This document shows, one piece after another, positions 24,778 to 33,387 of a DNA stretch of 33,775 nucleotides (positions within the stretch are counted from its first letter, which is position 1; every line of letters begins with the position of its first letter). The DNA lies in contig JADFKM010000016.1 in assembly GCA_022564935.1 (NCBI GenBank), positions 1 through 33,775 on the forward strand. The letters run 5' to 3'. Below the pieces are notes generated by a model, which was not told the DNA's origin, did no database searches, and saw only the letters and a list, made by a program, of their open reading frames with translations. Made by a program: the position numbers and the translations under genes. The stretch comes from Candidatus Dadabacteria bacterium (GTDB taxonomy: Bacteria > Desulfobacterota_D > UBA1144 > Nemesobacterales > JADFKM01).

Positions 24778-26184
24778 TTACTCGCCGATCATCCAGGTCG
24801 CCCCGGAGAAATTATCGACTTCATCACAAGTCAGAGTGGTCGTACAATCGCCGTCATTAGCGCACGCGAGCCCATCAAGAGTGCAATTGCCTGGTAGACA
24901 GATGAAGCCGCCGACAGAACCGCAATCTTCATTACTCGTACACGGAGAGATAGAACCTAGCAAACATCTACGGCCATCGCATGTCTGGGCACAGCCGGAG
25001 TCTCCAATGCAGAGCGCCCCACCGATAGTGCAATTGCCAACACAGCCCTGTACAATAGGACAGTCAAAAAGGTCAACGCATGAGGCGCCGGATTCACTGC
25101 ATACACGATTTGCGCATGTCAGGGCGCAGTCGGTGCCATCAACGCATGATGGAAGATCGGTATTACCATCACAGAACGATACACCGGTGTCGGTAAACCC
25201 TATCAATCCAAGCTCGTTCTCGAGCCCTTCCACTCCGCTCACGGCTACCTTCACAAAGCCGTCAATCGTAGGATTGTTGGGACAAAGATCCCGGATTCCA
25301 AGAAGCTCATTGGACTGGGGTAATTGGGGATTCAACCCTATATTAAAGAAGCAGTCCTGTACTACGGGGTTGCACGAAATCGGGGTCTCGAACTCATTGA
25401 ATACGAGCGGCGTCCACACTGCGCCGGCAGGCGTGGCGACGTAGCCGAAAGCGCCCGCGTAGTTGTCGCTGAACGCTATGCTGATTATGTCAATTTCGTC
25501 GTACAGGGAGGCGGCAAAGTTAAACTTGAGTTTGTCCGGCTGGAGAAGCACATAGCCATTGTCAACTCCGTCAAGAAGGGTGCCGTCGGCTACGACGTTT
25601 CCCGTGCTGAAGCTCACTGCGTCCCTGCCCGTAGCGCTTACCCCGAACCCCGACCCCACAATAGAATCTTCAACGAAGGAGTGTCCGAACATGTGCTGGT
25701 GGGCAATGGCGGCTCGCGTGCCCGGGGCGTCAATGGGAGTTACGACCACGAAACCCTTGGTGCCGTCAAAGTCGCCTACTAAAAATGTGGGTTGAGTCGG
25801 GTCGTTTGTTAATACCTCATCCATCCAATAGGTATGTGTATCCCGGGGTGTGTAGAAGTCGTTGAAATCGGTCTCGGCGCATATCACAAGGGTTGAGGGA
25901 ATACAAACATCCAACGCATCTAGTGTACAGCTGCTCGCAAAAATCTGGACGTGTACGTTCACGGGCGTGTCTATGCTGGCGTTGGTCACCATTATATGCG
26001 TGTGCCTGTCAGTAGAGGAATTGGCCTCGTCGTACCAGAATACAAGCTGGCTAGCCTGCTGAGTGGTCTTTCCCACAGGCCGGATGTGCTGCGCGGCAAG
26101 GGAGATTGCGGGAGCTAAGAGCATCCCAAAGAAAAAGGCCGTCACCATTACGGCTAAAGCCCTGGAAAGTAACTTATTCTTCAT
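24778..26184 (-). CDS. Secreted Cys-rich protein, paralogue without sorting signal
   Basis: 468 residues from the ATG at 26184, which follows AAAGGAGGA and a strong promoter; the in-frame ATG at 26211 lies in the -10 box and cannot be the start. A signal peptide runs to about ISLAA. Its N-terminal ~330 residues are clearly homologous to the neighbouring protein: RPVGKTTQQASQLVFWYDE, VNVHVQIFASSC, FNDFYTPRDTH, AIAHQHMFGHSF, ISIAFSDNYAGAFGYVATP. The C-terminal ~130 residues are a different Cys-rich array (CVDGTDCALTC, CIGDSGCAQTCDGRRC, CTSNEDCG, CANDGDC) ending in TWMIGE with no hydrophobic anchor. Probably released or bound to the partner. The two genes are 40 bp apart and likely co-transcribed. 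Confidence 0.78.
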   Translation of the reverse strand: MKNKLLSRALAVMVTAFFFGMLLAPAISLAAQHIRPVGKTTQQASQLVFWYDEANSSTDRHTHIMVTNASIDTPVNVHVQIFASSCTLDALDVCIPSTLVICAETDFNDFYTPRDTHTYWMDEVLTNDPTQPTFLVGDFDGTKGFVVVTPIDAPGTRAAIAHQHMFGHSFVEDSIVGSGFGVSATGRDAVSFSTGNVVADGTLLDGVDNGYVLLQPDKLKFNFAASLYDEIDIISIAFSDNYAGAFGYVATPAGAVWTPLVFNEFETPISCNPVVQDCFFNIGLNPQLPQSNELLGIRDLCPNNPTIDGFVKVAVSGVEGLENELGLIGFTDTGVSFCDGNTDLPSCVDGTDCALTCANRVCSESGASCVDLFDCPIVQGCVGNCTIGGALCIGDSGCAQTCDGRRCLLGSISPCTSNEDCGSVGGFICLPGNCTLDGLACANDGDCTTTLTCDEVDNFSGATWMIGE

Positions 26185-26209
26185 TTTCCGTCCTCCTTTG
26201 TATAATTCC

Positions 26210-26238
26210 ATTAAAACATAATTGAAAATTTATGTCAA
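26210..26238 (-). promoter_or_regulatory. Strong sigma70-type promoter for the secreted-paralogue operon
   Basis: Minus-strand TTGACA (26233-26238), exactly 17 bp, TTTAAT (26210-26215). The predicted start near 26203 gives a short leader containing the AAAGGAGGA ribosome site (26191-26199) and fixes the start codon at 26184. Confidence 0.75.
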
Positions 26239-26282
26239 CTGGGAAATTCTCGCAATTAAGCCGCAATAACACCTCGCAATCA

Positions 26283-26325
26283 CAAAAAAAAACCGGAGCG
26301 CCAGCCAAAGTGTCGCGGTCCTGTT
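26283..26325 (-). terminator. Probable terminator for the transglutaminase-TPR operon
   Basis: On the minus strand, ACCG-CG pairs with CG-CGGT (3-nt bulge, loop at about 26301-26313), followed by about eight U residues. The stem is modest but the U-tract is long. It lies some 100 bp after the TPR gene. Confidence 0.5.
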
Positions 26326-26429
26326 TTAACCCCAAAAGGAGGATTGAGAGGTAAATGTCTGGTAGAAACTGTAAGGGGGTAGTGGGATTATGGTGACAGT
26401 TAAAGGCGGCGCATGAGGGAAGCGGATTG

Positions 26430-28196
26430 TCAGTTCACGGAGGTATCTGCGCTTAGCATCTCTTTGATGCGGTTTACCTTTTCGTGAAGTCTGTTGCGAA
26501 GCTCTTTGTCCTCTATTGGCTTAAGGCTCAGTCCCAGCTCGTAGTACTCAAGGGCCTTTATGGAGTCGCCCATATCTGAGTACACGTCCCCGATGTGCTC
26601 CATGATCACGGGGTCTTCGGGAGAGAGGCGAGCGGCTTTTGTCAGCAGCTCAAGCGCTTTATCGAGGATCCCCTTCTTGTAGTACACCCATCCCAGGCTG
26701 TCGATGATGTATCCCTTGCTCGGGGACAGCTCAAGCGCCCTCTGCACGAGCCTTAGCGCCTCGTCAAGTTTTTCTCCCCTTTCTGCGTAGGTGTAGCCCA
26801 GGAAGTTCATCGCATCGGCGTGGTCGGGGTTCATCTTGAGCAGCTTTTTCATGGTGGAAATTGCCTTGTCTTCTTTCTTCAAGAAGTAGTATGTCGCCCC
26901 GATGGAGTAGTAAATCAGCTCGCTTTTGGGGTTTTTCTTCACGAACTTCCGGTAGAGCCGCATGGCATCGTCGTATCTCTCCATTTTCCTGTAAATGCTG
27001 CCGAGGTTGTTCAGGAGCCGCTCGTCGTCTGGAAATGAGCTGTGTGCCGCTTCCGCTATGTGCAGGGATCGCTTGCGGTCGCCCATTTTTTCGTACAGGT
27101 AGGATTTCTGCACAAGGACGTCGGTGTAGAACTCCGAATCGTTGGTAAAGCCCTCCAGTATCTTTTTCGATTTCTCGTATCTGCCGGTTTCGATATAGCA
27201 TAGGGAAATGTAGTACCTGGCCTGCTCATTGGTTCTGTCTACATTGAGCATCGCCTCGAACCGCTCAACGGCCTTGCTCCAGTTCCGCTGCTCTACGTAG
27301 AGCAGTCCGAGCCTGAGGGTAAGCTCCGGGTTAAAGGAGCTTACTTGGGTGGCCTTCTCGAACTGTTTCGTGGCATCGTCCAGCCGGTGGACTCTGAACA
27401 GAAAGTTCCCGTACCTCATACGGGCCTCTTGGCTCAGAGGGAAAAGAGTGACCAGCGTCTTGTATATGTCCTCTGACTCTTTCGTCCTGCCCCGCTTCTC
27501 AAGTAGAATCGCAAGGTCGATGAGCGCCGTGGGGTACTGGCCGTTGATCTCCAGGGCACGCTTGTAGTACTGCTCGGATTTTTCATAGTCTTCCATTTCA
27601 TAGTAAAGCCTTCCCAGAAAGTAGTAGCCGTTTTCGTCATAGGGCAGAAGCTCAATCACCCTCTCGAAGTTCTTCATCGCATTTTTATAGTCCTTTCTTT
27701 CTGTGCGCATGATTCCCAGAAACAGGTGGGCTTCGGGGTCCTCAGGGTTTAACTCCACGGCTTTTTTCAATTCATCTTCGGCCATCCCGACCATGTTCTG
27801 CTCAGGAGACGTAGCGTATATCTTGCCCAGAAGGGTGTGTGCCGGGGCGTATTCGGGGTTGACCGAGACGGCTTCTTTTAGCTTTGCTACCGCTCTAGAG
27901 TACTGGTTGAAGCTCATGTACATGACGGACAGGCTGTATTTCAAGAATGCGGAGGTGGGGTCCAGTTTTTCGGCTTCCTCTAAAGATTTCAGGGAGGCGG
28001 TAAAGTTCCGTCTCTGATACTGGAGCCGGGAGACGGCAAAGTGGTAATATGCCTCAGACCTGCTCTTCGGCGGAGCGGAAGCCGCAGTAGGACCCTCTTG
28101 GGTGCCGGCTGCCATTTTTCCCGTGGCTTTTGGTGCGCAGGAGCAGATCAGAAAAAGCAAACATAGAAGTAGAGCGGTTTTGCAGCCTGTTTTCAT
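26430..28196 (-). CDS. TPR-repeat outer-membrane/periplasmic lipoprotein
   Basis: 588 residues from the ATG at 28196, chosen over 28208 because GAGG sits 6 nt before it. The signal peptide ends in LICSC with Cys20 as the lipid attachment site. The rest is a long chain of tetratricopeptide repeats (at least a dozen, e.g. AHTLLGKIYA, AHLFLGIMRTERKDYKNAM, YYFLGRLYYEMEDYEKSEQYY, YYSIGATYYFLKKEDKAI, IDSLGWVYYKKGILDKALELL), forming a superhelical protein-binding scaffold. Such lipoproteins assist envelope assembly, secretion or polymer export. Upstream and 15 bp away is a transglutaminase-like gene in the same operon. The partner is unknown. Confidence 0.88.
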   Translation of the reverse strand: MKTGCKTALLLCLLFLICSCAPKATGKMAAGTQEGPTAASAPPKSRSEAYYHFAVSRLQYQRRNFTASLKSLEEAEKLDPTSAFLKYSLSVMYMSFNQYSRAVAKLKEAVSVNPEYAPAHTLLGKIYATSPEQNMVGMAEDELKKAVELNPEDPEAHLFLGIMRTERKDYKNAMKNFERVIELLPYDENGYYFLGRLYYEMEDYEKSEQYYKRALEINGQYPTALIDLAILLEKRGRTKESEDIYKTLVTLFPLSQEARMRYGNFLFRVHRLDDATKQFEKATQVSSFNPELTLRLGLLYVEQRNWSKAVERFEAMLNVDRTNEQARYYISLCYIETGRYEKSKKILEGFTNDSEFYTDVLVQKSYLYEKMGDRKRSLHIAEAAHSSFPDDERLLNNLGSIYRKMERYDDAMRLYRKFVKKNPKSELIYYSIGATYYFLKKEDKAISTMKKLLKMNPDHADAMNFLGYTYAERGEKLDEALRLVQRALELSPSKGYIIDSLGWVYYKKGILDKALELLTKAARLSPEDPVIMEHIGDVYSDMGDSIKALEYYELGLSLKPIEDKELRNRLHEKVNRIKEMLSADTSVN

Positions 28197-28211
28197 AATT
28201 AACCTCATATA

Positions 28212-29648
28212 CTATGACGCATCCAGTATTTCCAGTTTCAGCTTTCCCAAAAATCTCATTATTTCCGAGCTCCTGCTGAGGCCTCCTTCGAGCAGTTTTA
28301 TATGCGAAGCGTCGGCGGGCACCTGACCCAGCGTGGAGTCCACCGTTATCCATCCCCCTACGAACATCTCGTTCCAGGCGTGGTAGTAGAACTTGCCGTT
28401 TATATACATCAATCCTAGAACTATCCTTGTCGGTATTCCCGCTGAGCGTGAAAGGGCCGCGAGCAGCGTTGCGTGCTCGTTGCAGTCCCCCTTCTTTGTC
28501 TTGAGCACGTCAAGTGCGTTCGGGATGCTTATGACGGGGACTTTTTCGAGATTATTGTACACCCAGTCGACAAGCTTCCGGCCTGCGAGCAGCGAATCGG
28601 TCTCGCCGTTCAAGATGCTTTGTGTGACGGCGGCGATTTCAGGATGGGCGCTTTGAATCAAGTGGGTCGGTTTTGTGAGTTCTGATTTGTCGCCTCCTGC
28701 ATAGGGGATTGAGTATGGGGTCAGTGACTCAAGCGCCTCGCTGTTGACCTCTACTATCCCGCTCTCGAAGCTCTGTCTTCTGCCGTCGCTAAGCTGAAGG
28801 TCTTCGGTGGAGTCCAGACCCCCGATTTTAACCCTGAGGAGCTTAAGCTCCCTGGCGTCCTTAAGTGACACATTGGAGGAAACGGCCGTTTTCGATACGA
28901 TGTCCAGATTCGCCAGGGGCTCTCTCGTGGCCTTGGCCCTTCCCTCCAGCTTGGAAATGAATCCCGGCTCGGTGAACTCTTTTACCAAAATTCCCCGGTC
29001 GTTAATCCACACTGTGGAAGTGGTCCCGATGAACCGGATCCTGACCCTCAGGGTATCGTAGTACGTGGAGGGGGTTTTAACGGTTTCTTTACCCTCTATG
29101 TCTATATATGCCACCATTTTTTCCGGCGGCACACCGGTTATTATCAGGCTCGGGTCAAAGATACTCATCTGGAGCTTTTCTCCGGCAGGGGGCCCAAGCT
29201 CGGCAAGCCGTTTGTAAAGGAGCGGGAAGACAAGCGCTTTTTCGTCTACGGGATAGGAGAGAGACGAAATTCCAGACACCGTATGCATTTCGATATCGAA
29301 CGCCCCCGCGTTCCTAGTACCCCGGGCGTTTATGGCTGCGGAGCCGGCCTTCATCTCGAACTCGAACGATGTGAGTGAATTAGCCTTCAGGGTGTAGGTG
29401 GCGAGTGTCTCGATGTTCTGAGTGACTCCGAAAGTGGTCATCTGGAATTTTACGTACTCCTTAATTTCAAGACTGTCTCCTGTGTCGACCGAGATTGTTT
29501 GCGAATACCCTATCTTATCCCCCTTAAAATATAGGCCCCACCAGTGCTCCTCTGTCCCGGGTTTGTCGGCCGGGCTTGAGGGGAGTTTTGAAGGGAAGAG
29601 GAAAAAGACAACAAGGGGAATGGAGAGCAGTAAAAAACGCCATTTCAT
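28212..29648 (-). CDS. Exported protein with transglutaminase-like cysteine protease fold domain
   Basis: 478 residues. An N-terminal hydrophobic segment (residues 6-20) targets it to the envelope. Residues ~25-330 form a beta-rich region of repeated strands without a named family (WGLYFKGDKIGYSQTI opening, common in this class). The C-terminal domain carries a complete transglutaminase triad: Cys389 in KKGDCNEHATL, His423 in YYHAWNEMF and Asp437 in WITVDSTLGQ. Bacterial members act as periplasmic peptidases or cross-linking enzymes. It is the first gene before the TPR lipoprotein. Confidence 0.87.
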   Translation of the reverse strand: MKWRFLLLSIPLVVFFLFPSKLPSSPADKPGTEEHWWGLYFKGDKIGYSQTISVDTGDSLEIKEYVKFQMTTFGVTQNIETLATYTLKANSLTSFEFEMKAGSAAINARGTRNAGAFDIEMHTVSGISSLSYPVDEKALVFPLLYKRLAELGPPAGEKLQMSIFDPSLIITGVPPEKMVAYIDIEGKETVKTPSTYYDTLRVRIRFIGTTSTVWINDRGILVKEFTEPGFISKLEGRAKATREPLANLDIVSKTAVSSNVSLKDARELKLLRVKIGGLDSTEDLQLSDGRRQSFESGIVEVNSEALESLTPYSIPYAGGDKSELTKPTHLIQSAHPEIAAVTQSILNGETDSLLAGRKLVDWVYNNLEKVPVISIPNALDVLKTKKGDCNEHATLLAALSRSAGIPTRIVLGLMYINGKFYYHAWNEMFVGGWITVDSTLGQVPADASHIKLLEGGLSRSSEIMRFLGKLKLEILDAS

Positions 29649-29785
29649 ATGAATACTTTACACTTCTCTATGCCTACTCTCAAGGGGTTGCAGCGGCGGG
29701 GGAGGGGGTTTGATTCCCGGAGCGGCATGGGGAAAAACGACCGCTCAGATTGACACGGAACAGTCCATGTGGTTGGATAAATTGT

Positions 29786-30865
29786 ATGATGGGGTTGAAT
29801 GAAATATTTGACAAGGTGCGGGGTCGCGAGAGGATTAGCGCCGATGAGGGACTGGCACTGCTACATGGCGCCCCGCTGATTGAGCTTGGCCGTGCGGCCG
29901 ATTACATTAGGAGCGCGTTCCATCCTGAAGACATAGTGAGCTTCGTTGCGGACACGAACCCCAACTATACCAACGTGTGCGACACCGAGTGTCTTTTCTG
30001 CGCATTCTGGAGGCCGCCCGGAGCCTCGGATGCCTACACGCTCACACACGACGAGCTTCTGGAAATAATGAAGGCCTCCTATCACAACGGCGCCACTACG
30101 GTGCTTCTTCAGGGTGGACACAACCCCGAAATACCGCTTGAGTACTACACAGAGCTTGTAAGGAGGGTGAGGGAAGAGATACCAGGCCTTCATCTGCACG
30201 CATTTTCCGCCCCTGAGATAAACGCAGTGGCAAAATATTCGGGGGTTAGCACCCATGAAGTATTGTCGCAGCTTTGGGACGCTGGGCTCCGCACCATTCC
30301 CGGCGGGGGGGCGGAGATCCTCGCCAACGGTGTGCGCAGGAAGATAAGCCCCCTGAAAATCGATGCCCAGGGGTGGATTAACGTCACAAAGGAGGCGCAC
30401 AAAGTTGGTTTTCGCACCACTGCAACGATGATGTTCGGCCACGCCGAGCAGGACACCGACATCATCGAGCACCTTGAGAGGATAAGAGCCCTACAGGACG
30501 AGACGGGCGGGTTTCTCGCGTTCATACCCTGGACATTCAAGCCCAAAAACACCTTTCTCGAAAAGAAGATCCCCCTGGAAATAGGGGGAGACAGGTACCT
30601 GCGGGTGCTTGCGCTCTCCAGGGTCTACCTCGATAACTTCGAGCATATCCAGGGCTCATGGTTCACACAGGGTAAAAAGATGGGCTCCATCTCGCTGCAC
30701 TACGGCGCAAGCGACCTCGGCGGCACGCTGTACGATGAGAACGTCCTGGGCTGCGCCGAGAACAAGCTCCGGGCAACAATAGGGGAGCTTGTGCATATGA
30801 TAAGGAGCGCGGGCTTCAACCCGGCTCAGAGGGATACCTTCTACAATATTTTGAAGGAGTACTGA
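29786..30865 (+). CDS. mqnC: Cyclic dehypoxanthinyl futalosine synthase (radical SAM)
   Basis: 359 residues. Radical SAM enzyme of the futalosine route to menaquinone; it cyclises dehypoxanthine futalosine. The 4Fe-4S site is Cys65-x3-Cys69-x2-Cys72 (TNVCDTECLFCAF). HAFSAPEI, TIPGGGAEIL, TTATMMFGHAEQ, LQDETGGFLAFIPW and HIQGSWFTQGKK are MqnC-type motifs. The start is set at 29786; an in-frame TTG at 29750 is unlikely because it is the first codon of a TTGACA that could be the -35 box. The related MqnE or CofH is less likely because the GGHNP and IPW elements fit MqnC. No other mqn gene is nearby. Confidence 0.9.
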   Translation: MMGLNEIFDKVRGRERISADEGLALLHGAPLIELGRAADYIRSAFHPEDIVSFVADTNPNYTNVCDTECLFCAFWRPPGASDAYTLTHDELLEIMKASYHNGATTVLLQGGHNPEIPLEYYTELVRRVREEIPGLHLHAFSAPEINAVAKYSGVSTHEVLSQLWDAGLRTIPGGGAEILANGVRRKISPLKIDAQGWINVTKEAHKVGFRTTATMMFGHAEQDTDIIEHLERIRALQDETGGFLAFIPWTFKPKNTFLEKKIPLEIGGDRYLRVLALSRVYLDNFEHIQGSWFTQGKKMGSISLHYGASDLGGTLYDENVLGCAENKLRATIGELVHMIRSAGFNPAQRDTFYNILKEY

Positions 30866-30934
30866 TTACCCATCCGGGGGAGTTCCGTTAACGGGATTGG
30901 CGGAGCCTAGCATATTGCTGAGCTTTTGTTCTCA

Positions 30935-31450
30935 CTACCTGTCCCTCCAAAAGGCTGCCACGTCGGCTCTATACGCCTCCGGTGAGCCCTGCCAGGTTTT
31001 AAATTTCATTAACATGACCTGAACCTGCCTCTGGATGAGCTCGGATTTCGGGTCCCACCCCTCGCCGTAGGACAGTTCGGATAAGAAGATGTCCTGAGCA
31101 ATGCACTGCTCGGCCTCGGTGCCGTTGCCCCCCACCCAGCCCGTCCTCAGGCATGTCAGGGAGTCGGCGAACGCAACGGACAGTTTGTTCTCCAGTCCGA
31201 GGCGGTTGGCGGCCGCTATACACAGGGCTTCGTAGGCGTTCCAGAAAACTTCGCTGATCCCTCCTCCAAGCTCGATAAGCCTCGTCAACAGTGATATTGG
31301 GAGAACGGGCTTCCCGTCCCAAACAACCCTCGGCATGTCTTCGGTTACAAAATCCTCTGCTCTGAACTGCCCGATATCACCGCACAGGGTCAATACCTCT
31401 CGAATCTCGTTCCACATCTTTGCGGCCAGCTCCAGCTCTTCTCTTCCCAT
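30935..31450 (-). CDS. Protein of unknown function (171 aa)
   Basis: Cytoplasmic, with no signal or membrane segment; acidic and helix-rich. Notable stretches are KMWNEIREVLTLCGDIG, an Asp/Pro-rich middle and several Trp residues, with CLRTGWVGGNG and a conserved-looking SYGEGWDPKSE. I do not recognise a family. The ATG follows the preceding gene's stop with no gap (TGA-ATG), so the two are translationally coupled. Convergent with mqnC. Confidence 0.6.
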   Translation of the reverse strand: MGREELELAAKMWNEIREVLTLCGDIGQFRAEDFVTEDMPRVVWDGKPVLPISLLTRLIELGGGISEVFWNAYEALCIAAANRLGLENKLSVAFADSLTCLRTGWVGGNGTEAEQCIAQDIFLSELSYGEGWDPKSELIQRQVQVMLMKFKTWQGSPEAYRADVAAFWRDR

Positions 31451-31831
31451 TCAGGGGCCTTGCGTTTTGTGTATTTGGATTTTCCACGCCCTTCCCGTGA
31501 ACTCCACCATGCAGGTGATGCGGGAGCTGTACATGAAGGCGAAATCGAAGAATTCGTATGCGGAGCCGGTTTCGAAGGGGGTATTTATAAAATCGTCGAG
31601 TGAGATAGTGTCCAGGTCGAGGCAGCTGCAAGGAGAGAGGTCGAAGTCAACGGAGTTTTTTGGGATGGAGTCTTGGGCTATTTGATGCCTTGCCTCGACA
31701 ACCCCTTCGCTTTGGTCGTAAGACAGGGTTAAGTTCAGCCCTTTTCCCGGCGAGGGCCCGAGTACCGACGCAAGGTAGCTGTCTATCTTGGCGATGGGGA
31801 ATTTGTTTATAGTTCGCGGAGGGTTGTTCAT
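31451..31831 (-). CDS. Protein of unknown function (126 aa, start uncertain)
   Basis: A frame with an upstream TTG at 31963 would give 170 residues. I prefer the ATG at 31831 (MNNPPRTINKFP...) because the upstream segment lacks a ribosome site and reads like non-coding sequence; neither choice has a strong site. The product is small and soluble, with a CSCLDLDTISLDDF acidic centre and an IKFP/IDSYL start, and shows no recognised motif. It is the first gene of a two-gene unit with its 171-aa partner. Confidence 0.5.
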   Translation of the reverse strand: MNNPPRTINKFPIAKIDSYLASVLGPSPGKGLNLTLSYDQSEGVVEARHQIAQDSIPKNSVDFDLSPCSCLDLDTISLDDFINTPFETGSAYEFFDFAFMYSSRITCMVEFTGRAWKIQIHKTQGP

Positions 31832-31979
31832 CGCAATAATTTCTATAATTTTACCCGCACTTATGTAGAATGCGGAATAAATTCCTTTTTGTTGCCACCG
31901 GAGCCTTTCGTGTCTCAAGTTATAAAGGGAGGGTAAGGGATATTTAAAGCCGAAGTGACTCAAGAGCAGAGATTGGGGT

Positions 31980-31985
31980 TATAAT
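31980..31985 (+). promoter_or_regulatory. Candidate -10 element for the FIST gene
   Basis: Consensus TATAAT about 65 bp before the ATG at 32050. The -35 region is weak (GTGACT, 19 bp upstream). Confidence 0.3.
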
Positions 31986-32049
31986 TATTTGATGAGGGTA
32001 CGATGGATCTCATTTAAACATAAAACTGTTGTGCAGGAAGAGGTGTTTG

Positions 32050-33231
32050 ATGATTAAAGCCGGAGTAGGGCTTTCCCTTGCTACTGAAAGCGTTTCGGCG
32101 GCAAAAGAGGCCGCAGCTCAAGCCATGGAACAGGGTGGAATCAAAACTACTGATTGGGCGGTTGTGTTCTGCACTTTCCCACACGCTCAAAAATTTGAAA
32201 GCATAATCAGTGTGATTCGCGAGATTACCGGAACGGAAAACATTTCGGGCTGCAGCGGTCTGGGAATTCTCACCGGTTTTGAAGAAATAGAAGCCGAGCC
32301 CGCCGTAGCCGTTATGGTCGTTAGCTCCGAGAGCATAAAGGCGACCTCGTTTCTTGTGAATGCCGGAGGGGATGGCGGCCAATCTTCGGGAATTAAAATA
32401 GGCGAGATGTTCTCACCCCTGGAGAGTGAGAACAACCTCCTTATCCTGCTTCCAGACGCATTTCTCGTACAACCGGAGCTGCTGTTCAGGGGTGTGGAAT
32501 CCAAGCTTGGAGATATAGATATTGTCGGCGCCGCCGCCTCTTTACATCCGGGGATGAACGAAACGTATCAGTTCTCGGCCGACGGTGCCGCAAAGGAGGC
32601 CGTGTCCGGACTGCTTCTCCAGGGGAATTATACCTACGCAATCGGTATTACTCAGGGGTGTCAGCCCGTAGGAGTGCCGTCGGTAATTACCAACGCGGAG
32701 AGCAATATAATCTTCGAGATAAACGAAATGCCCGCATTCGAATTCATGAAGCAGCAGGTGCCTGCGAGGATCCTGAATGACCGCAATAATTTGTTCCACC
32801 TCGTGTTTGCGGCCTTTCCCCTCGACCCTGCCGACACCGAGTTTTCTTCCGGTGAGTACCTGGTCAGGAACATAATGGGAATCAACGAAGACACGGGGGT
32901 TGTCGCCGTTGCCGATAACGTGAAGGAAGGACAGCTTATGCAGTTTACGGTGCGTCATCCCACTATGGCCAGGGAAGATTTAAAACAGATGCTGGATAGG
33001 CTGTCCGGCGGCCTAAGCGATGAACGGCAGATCAAGTTCGGTTTCTACTTCAACTGTCTTGCCAGGGGCTCATCGCTTTACGGCACCAAGGGCATAGATA
33101 CGGCATACATCTCGAGCGCCCTGGGCGATTTTCCTCTAATCGGGTTCTTCGGCAACTCCGAGTTCTCTGTTCTCAAGGGAACGAACTATCTCTTTACCTA
33201 CACAGGGGTGCTTGTTCTGTTTATAGAATAG
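32050..33231 (+). CDS. Stand-alone FIST domain sensor-like protein
   Basis: 393 residues from the ATG at 32050, which has AGAGG 6 nt upstream (an in-frame ATG at 32029 lacks a site). The chain matches FIST N (about 1-190: KAGVGLSLATES, SGCSGLGILTG, LLILLPDAF) followed by FIST C (about 210-370: YAIGITQGCQPVG, NEMPAFEFMK, FYFNCLARGSSLYG, IGFFGNSEF). FIST domains are ligand-binding sensory modules, usually fused to kinase or chemotaxis outputs; here none is attached, so it may partner in trans or act as a small-molecule binder. No signal peptide. Confidence 0.85.
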   Translation: MIKAGVGLSLATESVSAAKEAAAQAMEQGGIKTTDWAVVFCTFPHAQKFESIISVIREITGTENISGCSGLGILTGFEEIEAEPAVAVMVVSSESIKATSFLVNAGGDGGQSSGIKIGEMFSPLESENNLLILLPDAFLVQPELLFRGVESKLGDIDIVGAAASLHPGMNETYQFSADGAAKEAVSGLLLQGNYTYAIGITQGCQPVGVPSVITNAESNIIFEINEMPAFEFMKQQVPARILNDRNNLFHLVFAAFPLDPADTEFSSGEYLVRNIMGINEDTGVVAVADNVKEGQLMQFTVRHPTMAREDLKQMLDRLSGGLSDERQIKFGFYFNCLARGSSLYGTKGIDTAYISSALGDFPLIGFFGNSEFSVLKGTNYLFTYTGVLVLFIE

Positions 33232-33323
33232 CCGTTTATTGCGCGCCGGGCCTGTGTATTAGGCTCATTCCCTGAAAACCCCCCATCTTAAACGCCCGTA
33301 TCGGGATTCCAGCGGGCAACAGG

Positions 33324-33351
33324 TTGAATGATAGCGGGTTGTAATTATTAT
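33324..33351 (+). promoter_or_regulatory. Candidate promoter for the enoyl-CoA hydratase gene
   Basis: TTGAAT (33324-33329), 16 bp, TATTAT (33346-33351). The leader to the ATG at 33388 is about 30 nt. Confidence 0.4.
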
Positions 33352-33387
33352 TATACGACCCGATTTAATTCTGGAAGGAGTTAATGC

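Noticed and set aside
24778-26184. Metallothionein or toxin-like Cys-rich domain
   Set aside because: Cys spacing is irregular and the array follows a large secreted domain; nothing supports a toxin assignment.
29750-29785. TTG start extending mqnC by 12 codons
   Set aside because: The TTG is part of a TTGACA box and the extension does not resemble MqnC N-termini.
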